From NCBI GenBank assembly GCA_005809115.1, contig SYLK01000232.1:1-5878 (forward strand): 5,878 bases of DNA. The letters run 5' to 3'. The notes below the pieces were generated by a model. The model was not told the origin of the DNA. It searched no databases and saw nothing but the letters and a program-made list of their open reading frames with translations. The DNA is from Planctomyces sp. (GTDB lineage: Bacteria > Planctomycetota > Planctomycetia > Planctomycetales > Planctomycetaceae). This document shows positions 1-5,878 of this stretch, in pieces. How positions within the stretch are numbered: the first letter of the stretch is position 1; the number at the start of each line of letters is the position of its first letter. A program made the position numbers and the translations under genes.

Positions 1-1
1 A

Positions 2-1999
2 GTGCATGACGATGTGCAGACGGCACGTCAGCAGCGGTCTGTCACTGAACCCTGGGCTACGAACGATCGACTTCTGGTATGCGTCGGACCGAGTCCCACA
101 ACCGCGAGAGTCATTCGTACAGCCAGACGAATGGCCGTTGCTCTGGATGCACCGTGGACTGCTCTTTCGGTCGATGTCACCGGTGAATCAGCCGGGAGCG
201 CAGCCAGACAGCAGATCTCGCAGCACTTTCGGCTGGCAGAGCATCTCGGAGCAGACACTCTCACCCTGGCGGGCCACGAGATTGTCGGCACGCTGCTCGA
301 CTATGCCCGTGCTCGTAACGTGACCCGGATTCTGATCGGCAAAACCCGTCAACCGCGCTGGAAGAGGTTCCTGCTTGGCACCGTGGTCGACGACCTGCTC
401 GACCAGAGCGGCACGATCGATGTCTATGTGATTCATGGCGAGGAGGACGAGAGGCGGGAACGTGCAGCCGCACGACGGCGAGGTACTCGCCTCAATTGGT
501 CCCCCTTTCTGCTGGCCGGGGGTTCCGTTGTCCTCGCGGGCCTGTCTGATGCAGTCCTGCGAAAGGTCCGGTTTGCCGACTCCGAGGCGAACACCGCAAT
601 GCTCTTTCTGGCCGCCGTCGCCTGGTCGGCGTATCGATACGGGAAAGGTCCCTCGATTGTGGCCAGTGTATTGTCCGTTCTGGCGTTTGACTTCTTTTTC
701 ATCCCGCCTCAGCTCACCTTTGTCGTCGCTGACGCTCAATATCTGGTCACATTCGCCGTCATGCTGGCCATCGGACTGGTCATCAGCACGCTCACTTCCC
801 GTCTGAAGGCTCAGGTCGAGGGGACTCGCCTCCGTGAGCATCGCACCACGGCTCTCTATGAACTCGGGAAACAACTCAGTTCGACTTACGGTCAGGTCTT
901 CCTTGTTGCGGCGGCTGCATCGAAACTCCGGGAACTCTGTCAGGGAGAAGTCGCCATCTACCTTTCCAGGGCTGACGGGCGCTGCGAAATCGCTTCCGGG
1001 CAGGAAACGGCGATCGCGAAACATCCCGTCAGCACTCCAGCGGCGATGTGGGTGATCGAGAACAGTCAGTTGGCAGGGACGGGCACCAATACACTGCCGA
1101 ACGCAGCGGCTCTCTTTATTCCGCTGACGGGTTCGCAGAGAACACTCGGCACGATTGCGGTTCGAGTCGATGATCCTGAACGGCTGCTGGAACCCGATTC
1201 ACGGAGAATGCTGGAAGCGTGCGCCAGTCAGCTGGCGCTGGCGCTGGAACGGGATCGACTGGCCATTGATGCGGCCAACGCGCTGATTCAGGCAGAGACC
1301 GAGCAGGTTCGCAGCAGCCTGCTGAGCGGGGTCTCGCATGATCTCAAGACTCCGCTGGCGGCGATCGCCGGTGCCAGCAGCACGCTGCTCGAATCCGAGT
1401 CCATGGACCGAGAAACGCAGCGCGAACTTCTGGAAACCGTGGCCGAAGAAGCGACTCGGTTGAACCGACTCCTGGAGAACATCCTTCAGATGTCCAGACT
1501 GGAGGCAGGTTGCGCAGTCCCGAAGCAGCAATGGCACGTGCTGGAAGAAATCGTGGGGTCGGCTCTACATCGATCTCGTCGAGACCTGGCAGATCATCAG
1601 GTCACGGTTTCGCTTGACGATCATCTCCCATTGATTTCCGTGGACGGACTGCTGCTGGAACAGGTATTCGTCAATCTTCTGGAGAATGCCGCCCGCTATA
1701 CGCCGCCGGGCACGCAGGTCACAATCACGGCCAGCGAGGAAGACCGTGTCCTCCGAATCACGGTCGCTGACAACGGGCCGGGCCTGCCGCCCGGTTCTGA
1801 AGATCGCATCTTTGAAAAATTCTATCGGGCCGCTGCAGACGACGCGTGTCGTGGCAGCGGTCTGGGACTGGCCATCTGTCGGGCCATCGTAAAATCGCAT
1901 GGCGGCAGCATCTCAGCCGCGAATCCGCCATCAGGAGGGGCTGCGTTCGTGATTCGACTGCCGCTGTTTCGTGATGCCCCCAGGGTCATGGTCGAGTGA
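2..1999 (+). CDS. kdpD: Sensor histidine kinase KdpD, 5'-truncated by the window edge
   Basis: This is the membrane sensor kinase of the Kdp potassium system, which phosphorylates KdpE. The 665 visible residues show, in order: a universal-stress-protein-like domain (about 20-145, with G113 and G126-T127 in its nucleotide-loop region); an arginine-rich stretch (about 149-163); four membrane segments of the DUF4118 type (about 167-186, 198-214, 218-234, 247-268) with FDFFFIPP at 229-236; a helical linker and GAF-like domain (about 270-425); a HisKA H-box SHDLKTPL with phospho-accepting H446; and a HATPase domain with N-box N558/N562, DNGPG at 590-594 and GSGLGL at 618-623. From memory, H446 matches His673 of the 894-aa E. 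coli KdpD, so about 227 residues are missing, namely the N-terminal KdpD domain with its Walker motif. The frame is open to base 2, and the GTG at base 2 is therefore probably internal. The stop lies 4 nt before kdpE, indicating one operon. Confidence 0.95.
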   Translation: MHDDVQTARQQRSVTEPWATNDRLLVCVGPSPTTARVIRTARRMAVALDAPWTALSVDVTGESAGSAARQQISQHFRLAEHLGADTLTLAGHEIVGTLLDYARARNVTRILIGKTRQPRWKRFLLGTVVDDLLDQSGTIDVYVIHGEEDERRERAAARRRGTRLNWSPFLLAGGSVVLAGLSDAVLRKVRFADSEANTAMLFLAAVAWSAYRYGKGPSIVASVLSVLAFDFFFIPPQLTFVVADAQYLVTFAVMLAIGLVISTLTSRLKAQVEGTRLREHRTTALYELGKQLSSTYGQVFLVAAAASKLRELCQGEVAIYLSRADGRCEIASGQETAIAKHPVSTPAAMWVIENSQLAGTGTNTLPNAAALFIPLTGSQRTLGTIAVRVDDPERLLEPDSRRMLEACASQLALALERDRLAIDAANALIQAETEQVRSSLLSGVSHDLKTPLAAIAGASSTLLESESMDRETQRELLETVAEEATRLNRLLENILQMSRLEAGCAVPKQQWHVLEEIVGSALHRSRRDLADHQVTVSLDDHLPLISVDGLLLEQVFVNLLENAARYTPPGTQVTITASEEDRVLRITVADNGPGLPPGSEDRIFEKFYRAAADDACRGSGLGLAICRAIVKSHGGSISAANPPSGGAAFVIRLPLFRDAPRVMVE

Positions 2000-2003
2000 T
2001 ATT

Positions 2004-2696
2004 ATGGAGAGTGGCGGCTACCACATTCTGGTGATTGAAGACGAACAACCGATTCGCCGATTTCTGCGTGCCTCGCTGGAGGACGCGGGCTATCGAGTCA
2101 GCGAGGCCGCGTCCGGTGTCGATGGCCTCAGAGCAGCCGCAGGTCAGCCGCCGGATGTCGTGGTCCTCGATCTGGGACTGCCGGATCAGGATGGCCAGGA
2201 CGTGCTGATGCGACTGCGGGAATGGTATCGCTCACCGATCCTCATCCTCTCCGCACGAGACCAGGAAGCCCAGAAGGTCCAGGCCCTGGACCACGGGGCC
2301 GATGATTACGTGACGAAGCCCTTCAGCATGGGGGAACTCCTGGCGCGATTGCGGGTGGCACTCCGCCATGCACATCACGTCGGCCCTGAAGGAACCACTG
2401 TCCTGATCGGTGACCTGGAAGTCGACCTGGCTGCACGCATCGTCCGGGTTCAGGGCGAACCGATCCATCTGACGCCAATCGAGTACAAGCTCCTCACGAC
2501 CATGATGAAACACGCTGGCAAGGTTCTGACCCATCGCTTTCTGCTGCGAGAAGTCTGGGGGCCGCAGGACTCTCAGGAAAACCACTATCTCCGCGTGTTT
2601 GTCGCCGGACTCCGACGAAAGATCGAAGAAGACTCCGCACGCCCACGGTACATTCTGACCGAACAGGGCGTTGGTTATCGGTTTGCCTCGGAATGA
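2004..2696 (+). CDS. kdpE: Response regulator KdpE (OmpR/PhoB family)
   Basis: This is the 230-aa DNA-binding response regulator partner of KdpD, which in known systems activates kdpFABC under potassium limitation or osmotic stress. The receiver domain (about 6-120) has the acidic pair E12-D13, phospho-acceptor D56 in VVLDLGLPDQDG, S83 and K105 in TKPF. A winged-helix effector domain follows (about 130-230), with LTPIEYKLL, GKVLTHRFLLREVWGP and the terminal GVGYRF. These match E. coli KdpE closely, more so than a generic OmpR paralogue. I chose ATG 2004 because it starts just before the first receiver strand, as KdpE proteins do. In-frame GTG 1971 and ATG 1974 would add 10-11 residues encoded inside kdpD and have no clear ribosome site. 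Only a weak GAG (1994-1996) precedes 2004, so translation is probably coupled to kdpD termination at 1999. Confidence 0.96.
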   Translation: MESGGYHILVIEDEQPIRRFLRASLEDAGYRVSEAASGVDGLRAAAGQPPDVVVLDLGLPDQDGQDVLMRLREWYRSPILILSARDQEAQKVQALDHGADDYVTKPFSMGELLARLRVALRHAHHVGPEGTTVLIGDLEVDLAARIVRVQGEPIHLTPIEYKLLTTMMKHAGKVLTHRFLLREVWGPQDSQENHYLRVFVAGLRRKIEEDSARPRYILTEQGVGYRFASE

Positions 2697-2782
2697 CGAG
2701 GGTGCATCCGTCAGGGGCAATTCGACCTCGCAACGACTTCCGGAAAGAACCACCACCTGGAGAGCCGTGCCTGAAAACGGTC

Positions 2783-2816
2783 AGGGGCTTGTCGTACGGC
2801 AGTACGGCAAGCCCCT
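2783..2816. terminator. Likely bidirectional terminator hairpin between convergent genes
   Basis: AGGGGCTTG (2783-2791) pairs perfectly with CAAGCCCCT (2808-2816). The stem continues inward through one G-U pair (2792/2807) and CGTAC/GTACG (2793-2797/2802-2806) to a GGCA tetraloop, giving 15 pairs in all. It lies 86 nt after the kdpE stop and 126 nt beyond the 3' end of the opposing gene, where a shared terminator is expected. There is no U-run directly after it on the plus strand. On the minus strand a TTTT lies a few nt beyond the stem. It is therefore not a canonical intrinsic terminator, and could instead be an RNA-stabilising 3' hairpin. Confidence 0.6.
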
Positions 2817-2906
2817 TCGGTTCAGCAGGTCAAGCCGGTGGAACCGGAAAGGTCGGATGGGTCCTGATGTGCCTGATTTATCCGCCCCCTGCGCCGCAGA
2901 GTCGCG

Positions 2907-2920
2907 ACGACAAAAGTCGT
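2907..2920. other. Small hairpin ACGAC-AAAA-GTCGT
   Basis: A perfect 5-bp stem with a 4-nt AAAA loop sits 23 nt beyond the stop codon of the minus-strand DUF3500 gene. No T-run follows on either strand. It may be a minor 3'-end structure or chance. Confidence 0.25.
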
Positions 2921-2942
2921 GGCACAACGCCGAACGCGGCAC

Positions 2943-3941
2943 CTACGTCGAAACAACGCCAATGTTGATGTAGGCGTGCACGTGCGGGGCACCGCGGAAA
3001 TGCCAGACAAAGGATGGTCCTTCAATCCGCCAGATGTCCCACAACCTGTCATTGTCCAGATTGTCCTGCTGATAGAACGCCATATTCAGCGTCTGGATTC
3101 CGCCGGACTTCTGCACGATCTGCATCACTTCTTCGATGTCTTCCCTGCGGTAGGGTGCCAGCAGGACCTCGAGAGTTCGGCTGACCAGCGCCTGCTGGTC
3201 AGCAGACAGAGTGGCGACGCTGATCCCGGGGAACTGCCCCGCCGTCCCCTGCAGCTGCACGGCATTCTCGGTCGGAGCTGCCCCCGTCAGCAGGGCCTTC
3301 GCCGACTGTTCAGCGCTGAGCGATGAAAAGACTTCGTTTGCCTGCAGAGTCTGGTAATAGAACAGGTTCTGCTTTGCATCTTCTTCCCCATGACCATACA
3401 CGATCGGACCACCGAATGCAGCATGTTCGATCGTGTTTCCGTCAACTCGCAGAGTCAGATGGCGACCGGTGATTTCGAATTCAAACTTACCGGGACCGCC
3501 TGGCTCGCCGAACACCGCCACGCTGTATTCACCGATGCCACCGCTGTCGAAATCCATCTGCTTTTCGAGCCGCGCGAAACCATCTTCACTGGTTGCACCA
3601 CGAAGAATTCGCCTGACCAGGTCGACCTGCGACCTGGAAAATGACCCATCCCCCAGGGTGTGTTTTGTCACATGCCAGTTGGCGTTCACTTTGCCGCGCA
3701 ATTCGTGTTCCAGCGGGAGGCAGATCGCCTGTCGCTGGGATTCATTCAGGCCACGATAAAACTCCGTTACTGCGGTTTCAGCGGCACTGGTCGGCCCGGG
3801 GGCGGCATACAGTCCCGCCTGCAGCGGCCGGCCTGTCAGTGTGGCCAGTGCAGATGCTCCCGCCACCGACGCCATAAAGGCCCTGCGGTCTACGGCACCC
3901 CGATGGTCTGAACGCCCTCGCGATTTCTTTTCGTACGACAT
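2943..3941 (-). CDS. Tat-signal DUF3500-family protein of unknown function
   Basis: The 332-aa protein begins with a twin-arginine signal: a basic N-region, then D18-R19-R20-A21-F22-M23, then a weakly hydrophobic A/V/G/L stretch (24-35), with likely cleavage near residue 42 or 47. It should be exported folded through the Tat pathway. The mature part resembles the DUF3500 family, with FYRGLNESQR near 61-70, GRHLTLRVDGN at 159-169, FGGPIVYGHGEED from 176, a YYQTLQANEVF segment, and the C-terminal WRIEGPSFVWHFRG (304-317) followed by APHVHAYINI. The length is normal for the family as I recall it, so the gene looks intact. No function is established. Histidines 161, 184, 314, 320 and 322 could bind metal, but this is inference. 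The start is set by GGAG at 3949-3952, 7 nt before the ATG. The gene follows purK after 192 nt on the same strand. Confidence 0.85.
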   Translation of the reverse strand: MSYEKKSRGRSDHRGAVDRRAFMASVAGASALATLTGRPLQAGLYAAPGPTSAAETAVTEFYRGLNESQRQAICLPLEHELRGKVNANWHVTKHTLGDGSFSRSQVDLVRRILRGATSEDGFARLEKQMDFDSGGIGEYSVAVFGEPGGPGKFEFEITGRHLTLRVDGNTIEHAAFGGPIVYGHGEEDAKQNLFYYQTLQANEVFSSLSAEQSAKALLTGAAPTENAVQLQGTAGQFPGISVATLSADQQALVSRTLEVLLAPYRREDIEEVMQIVQKSGGIQTLNMAFYQQDNLDNDRLWDIWRIEGPSFVWHFRGAPHVHAYINIGVVST

Positions 3942-3948
3942 GGGTTCA

Positions 3949-3952
3949 CTCC
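3949..3952 (-). promoter_or_regulatory. Shine-Dalgarno site of the DUF3500 gene
   Basis: GGAG on the minus strand lies 7 nt before the ATG at 3941. This supports that start, which also places the twin-arginine motif about 18 residues in, as expected for a Tat signal. Confidence 0.7.
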
Positions 3953-4069
3953 GGTCTTCTAAAAGAATTCAAACTGCGCAGGCCTTGAAAACACCAGACG
4001 CATGATACAGCGTTCGGAGGCGGCGAGCTACCAGTCTGAATCACAAGTTCAGAGAATCGGCCGCGGCGG

Positions 4070-4103
4070 GCATTCCAGGCCGTGATCCGCCATCCCGGAA
4101 TGC
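4070..4103. repeat. Inverted repeat GCATTCC/GGAATGC after purK
   Basis: Two perfect 7-bp arms (4070-4076 and 4097-4103) are separated by 20 nt and lie about 30-60 nt downstream of the purK stop. No T-run follows on the minus strand. It could be a weak 3'-end hairpin, an operator for the downstream gene, or chance. Confidence 0.3.
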
Positions 4104-4133
4104 GGACAGGCGCGCTGCTGCCGCACTGGTGTG

Positions 4134-5351
4134 TCACTCGTGCAATGATCCTGCGCCGGTCAGCACAGACCGCGCGGACAGAGCAGCGGCTGCAGCGGCG
4201 GCGGCGGTATCCGCCAGCACAGTCAGATGTCCCATCTTGCGTCCCGTTCGCGCCTGTGCCTTGCCATACAGATGGACATTCACCTCAGGCCGCGCGAAGA
4301 CAGCCTGCCACCGTTCGGGCGTGGCTGCTGCCAGGTGTTCGCCCAGCAGATTGACCATCGCCGCCGGCTGCCGCTGCCGCACATCACCAGAGCCCAGACC
4401 GCAGACGGCGCGGACCTGCTGCTCAAACTGGCTGCTCTGACAGGCATCAATCGTCAGATGGCCGCTGTTGTGCGGGCGCGGAGCGATCTCATTGACCAGC
4501 AACCGCCCGCTGGTCGTCAGAAAGTATTCCACGCAGATCACACCCACCACGCCGAAGTGCTCCAGAATCGCTGCTGCAACATCGCACGCCTCCTGCATCA
4601 CACGCGGTTCAATCGCCGGTGACGGACTGACTGACAGGTCCAGAATATGGTTCACATGCTGATTCAGTGTGGCCTGAAATGGAACCACGGTTCCATCGGC
4701 GAATCGCGCCGCCACGACGGAAAGCTCGTGCGCGAATGAAATCTCACGTTCCAGGATCGCTTCGCTCACGCCAAAGGAACTCCACAACGCCGGTATGTCC
4801 GTCCCGGGGGCGATTCTTGCCTGCCCCTTCCCGTCATATCCCAGCGTCACTGTCTTCAGAATGCCTGTGTGCTGGAAATCGGCCAGTGCCATGCTCAGGT
4901 CGCGGGCGCTCGTGATCCGATGAAAATCCGCTGTCGCGATTCCGATGCTTCTGATCGCCGTTTTTTCCCGGATCCGGTGCTGTGCTGCGGCCAGCAGCCC
5001 CACCGCGGGCCGTACCGGGACGCGTTCCCGGAGCACCTCGACCGTTTCCACAGGAATGTTCTCCTGCTCGTATGTCACGGCATCCACCTGTTCGGCAAAT
5101 AACCGCAGCTGTGCATGATCCTGAAATGGCGCCGGCCATGTGCGGTCCGCGATCTGGCCCGCCGGCGAATCCGGAGTGTCACCAAAGATCTGCACGCCGT
5201 AGCCCATCCGCCGTGCCGCCAGGCAGAACATCCGTCCCAGCTGTCCTCCTCCCAGAATTCCGATCGTGGCTCCCGGCGCAATCACGCAGCCGCTCTGACT
5301 CCTGACCGACGCGACACCCGGCACCGACAGCCTGCTCTGTGATCCGCTCAC
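4134..5351 (-). CDS. purK: 5-(carboxyamino)imidazole ribonucleotide synthase PurK
   Basis: PurK is a cytoplasmic ATP-grasp enzyme that converts AIR, ATP and bicarbonate to N5-CAIR in de novo purine synthesis; PurE then acts on the product. The 405 residues show the N-terminal nucleotide fold IGILGGGQLGRM (30-41), the TYEQENIP segment (93-100), ATP-grasp residues K166 and YDGKGQ (172-177), E275, the metal/ATP signature NEIAPRPHNSGH (287-298), and the C-terminal GRKMGHLTVL (370-379). All core motifs are present, so the gene should be functional. The first 28 residues precede the usual start of the family and resemble nothing. The start is uncertain: GTG 5351 has GGGAG 5 nt upstream, in-frame GTG 5324 and GTG 5285 are alternatives, and the frame stays open further upstream. 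A run of eight alanines (383-390) lies near the C-terminus. No purE is next to it in the window. Confidence 0.95.
   Translation of the reverse strand: MSGSQSRLSVPGVASVRSQSGCVIAPGATIGILGGGQLGRMFCLAARRMGYGVQIFGDTPDSPAGQIADRTWPAPFQDHAQLRLFAEQVDAVTYEQENIPVETVEVLRERVPVRPAVGLLAAAQHRIREKTAIRSIGIATADFHRITSARDLSMALADFQHTGILKTVTLGYDGKGQARIAPGTDIPALWSSFGVSEAILEREISFAHELSVVAARFADGTVVPFQATLNQHVNHILDLSVSPSPAIEPRVMQEACDVAAAILEHFGVVGVICVEYFLTTSGRLLVNEIAPRPHNSGHLTIDACQSSQFEQQVRAVCGLGSGDVRQRQPAAMVNLLGEHLAAATPERWQAVFARPEVNVHLYGKAQARTGRKMGHLTVLADTAAAAAAAALSARSVLTGAGSLHE
4182..4205 (-). repeat. GCN trinucleotide run encoding eight alanines in purK
   Basis: Eight consecutive alanine codons (GCC, GCT and GCA mixed) encode residues 383-390 just after the conserved KMGHLTVL motif. 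The tract lies in the divergent C-terminal helix of PurK, where an alanine run is tolerable. Mixed codons argue against very recent slippage of a pure repeat, although four GCC codons are adjacent. Confidence 0.7.
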
Positions 5352-5442
5352 GTGATCTCCCGCCCCGCCAGATCTGCTGATGCTTTCCCACGACGCGCTG
5401 ATCGCGTCCTGCAGAGAACATCGTGAATTCTCCCGCCGAAAG
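5352..5442 (-). other. 91-nt spacer between the GH57-like gene and purK
   Basis: This spacer has no stop in the purK frame. It contains an ATG (5421-5419) with GGGAG 8 nt upstream (5430-5434), in a different frame from purK, and a GACGCG/CGCGTC hairpin (5392-5397/5403-5408, loop of 5 nt) without a T-run. No clear promoter is visible, so read-through from the upstream gene is possible. Confidence 0.6.
5357..5361 (-). promoter_or_regulatory. Candidate Shine-Dalgarno site for purK GTG start
   Basis: GGGAG on the minus strand lies 5 nt before GTG 5351. It sits inside GGCGGGAGATCAC (5352-5364), which nearly repeats GGCGGGAGAATTCAC at 5423-5437. It decides the start chosen for purK, but the second site upstream makes that choice uncertain. 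Confidence 0.5.
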
Positions 5443-5878
5443 TCACGTCAGGACCTCGGCCGCCACGGGAACAATGGCGCGAGCGCGGGATTCCGCCAGC
5501 TGCCGGGCGACTGCCACAGATGTATCCAGCAGAATCCGCAGTTCCACAACCCAGGGCCCCTCGGGAGGCATCACGAATTCCCAGTGCGGGACGACACACA
5601 CACTCTGATGGACCGCCTCAAAGCCGCCCTCAGACTGACTGATCGTCTCGACTGGCATCGTCCACAGACCGCCCGACTGCGACAACTCAATCCCCACGTC
5701 GACCCCCAGCCATTCGTCCACCAGACTCAGCCGACCGGCAGAGCTGAGGTCAAGGACTGTGTCGAGCGTGCCGAGCCGAGTGCCGTTCGCGTCGTAGAAA
5801 TATCGATCATCAGCGTGTCCCGGCATCGCGGCGAAGTTCAGTTCAATTCCCAGATGCAGCGGAATCCTCGCAGGAAAT
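5443..5878 (-). CDS. C-terminal end of a GH57 alpha-amylase/4-alpha-glucanotransferase-like protein, 5' end beyond the window
   Basis: Only the last 144 residues are visible. The frame is open to the right window edge, so the ATG at 5826 is internal: the codons before it read IPLHLGIELNFAA, a strand continuous with the domain. The segment PGHADDRYFYD, LVDEWLGVDV, GLWTMPVETISQSEGGFE and VHQSVCVVPHW resembles the C-terminal beta-sandwich (DUF1926) of glycoside hydrolase family 57 alpha-amylases and 4-alpha-glucanotransferases. These cytoplasmic or thermostable enzymes cut or transfer alpha-1,4-glucan chains. The catalytic (beta/alpha)7 barrel would lie outside the window, so the exact activity cannot be read here. 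The last 30 or so residues (RILLDTSV to the end) have no motif I recognise. The gene runs in the same direction as purK, 91 nt upstream of it. Confidence 0.75.
   Translation of the reverse strand, partial: FPARIPLHLGIELNFAAMPGHADDRYFYDANGTRLGTLDTVLDLSSAGRLSLVDEWLGVDVGIELSQSGGLWTMPVETISQSEGGFEAVHQSVCVVPHWEFVMPPEGPWVVELRILLDTSVAVARQLAESRARAIVPVAAEVLT

Larger units (their letters stand above)
2697..2942. other. Convergent intergenic region between kdpE and the DUF3500 gene
   Basis: These 246 nt separate the 3' ends of two convergent genes. The interval holds the strong hairpin at 2783-2816. A 9-mer, GTCAGGGGC, occurs twice (2710-2718 and 2780-2788), the second copy entering the hairpin stem. 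A weaker ACGAC/GTCGT hairpin with an AAAA loop lies at 2907-2920, next to the palindrome GTCGCGAC (2901-2908). Short open frames cross the interval on both strands, but none resembles a known protein or has a convincing ribosome site, so I call no gene here. Confidence 0.8.
3942..4133 (-). other. Intergenic region between purK and the DUF3500 gene
   Basis: These 192 nt probably hold the leader of the DUF3500 gene. On the minus strand TATCAT (around 4000-4010) resembles a -10 element, but no good -35 box is spaced from it, so I do not call a promoter. A 7-bp inverted repeat, GCATTCC/GGAATGC (4070-4076/4097-4103), with a 20-nt loop follows the purK stop and lacks a T-run. A 63-codon open frame (4137 to 3946, minus) bridges the interval exactly. 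Its first half has coding-like third-position GC and its second half does not, so I leave it uncalled. Confidence 0.6.

Noticed and set aside
188..1024. 278-codon open frame antisense to kdpD
   Set aside because: It lies wholly inside well-supported kdpD, resembles no protein family, and is rich in Arg, Gly, Asp and Gln as expected for an antisense shadow of a GC-rich gene.
1971..2003. Upstream GTG/ATG starts for KdpE
   Set aside because: They would add 10-11 residues overlapping the kdpD end with no ribosome site and no match to KdpE N-termini; ATG 2004 fits better.
2232..2756. 174-codon open frame antisense to kdpE
   Set aside because: It is a shadow of the conserved kdpE sequence with no recognisable motif or ribosome site.
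2822..3052. 76-codon minus-strand frame in the convergent interval
   Set aside because: It overlaps the conserved C-terminus of the DUF3500 gene in another frame and has arbitrary Arg/Thr/Cys-rich composition.
2919..3326. 135-codon plus-strand frame over the DUF3500 gene
   Set aside because: It is a shadow of the minus-strand gene, whose Tat signal, ribosome site and family motifs are clear.
5392..5408. GACGCG/CGCGTC hairpin as terminator of the GH57-like gene
   Set aside because: The stem is only 6 bp and no T-run follows on the minus strand; it is noted only as part of the spacer.
5443..5826. A complete 127-aa protein starting at ATG 5826
   Set aside because: The frame is open to the window edge and the residues before the Met continue the domain, so this is an internal methionine of a longer protein.

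Overview
The window looks like chromosomal DNA from a planctomycete-like bacterium. It is GC-rich and carries a Tat-exported DUF3500-family protein, a KdpDE potassium sensor pair, PurK and the end of a GH57-type glucan enzyme. The phylum is an inference from gene content and protein style; no rRNA or other marker gene is present to confirm it.

Layout. Positions 2-1999 (+) hold the C-terminal three quarters of the sensor kinase KdpD, cut by the left window edge. The full response regulator KdpE follows after 4 nt (2004-2696, +). A 246-nt convergent interval (2697-2942) holds a strong perfect-stem hairpin that probably ends transcription from one or both sides. The rest lies on the minus strand. 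Reading from the right edge leftwards: the C-terminal end of a GH57 alpha-amylase/4-alpha-glucanotransferase-like protein (5443 to beyond 5878), purK (4134-5351), then a 332-aa Tat-signal DUF3500 protein (2943-3941).

Function. KdpD and KdpE form a classical histidine kinase/OmpR-type regulator pair that in characterised bacteria controls the KdpFABC potassium pump. The pump genes are not in the window and, if linked, would lie to the left. PurK carries out the ATP-dependent carboxylation of AIR in purine synthesis; no purE is visible. The GH57 protein would act on alpha-glucans. The DUF3500 protein is exported and has no known function. The three minus-strand genes share a direction but are separated by 91 and 192 nt, so a common operon is possible but not shown.

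I found no tRNA, rRNA, CRISPR array, insertion sequence or phage gene. Most of the window is ordinary core and housekeeping sequence. The points worth a second look are the ambiguous purK start (a well-placed Shine-Dalgarno plus ATG upstream in the wrong frame), the convergent hairpin built on a tandem 8-mer, an open frame that exactly bridges purK and the DUF3500 gene, and the conserved-looking histidines of the Tat-exported DUF3500 protein. I see no convincing evidence for a new multi-gene system.
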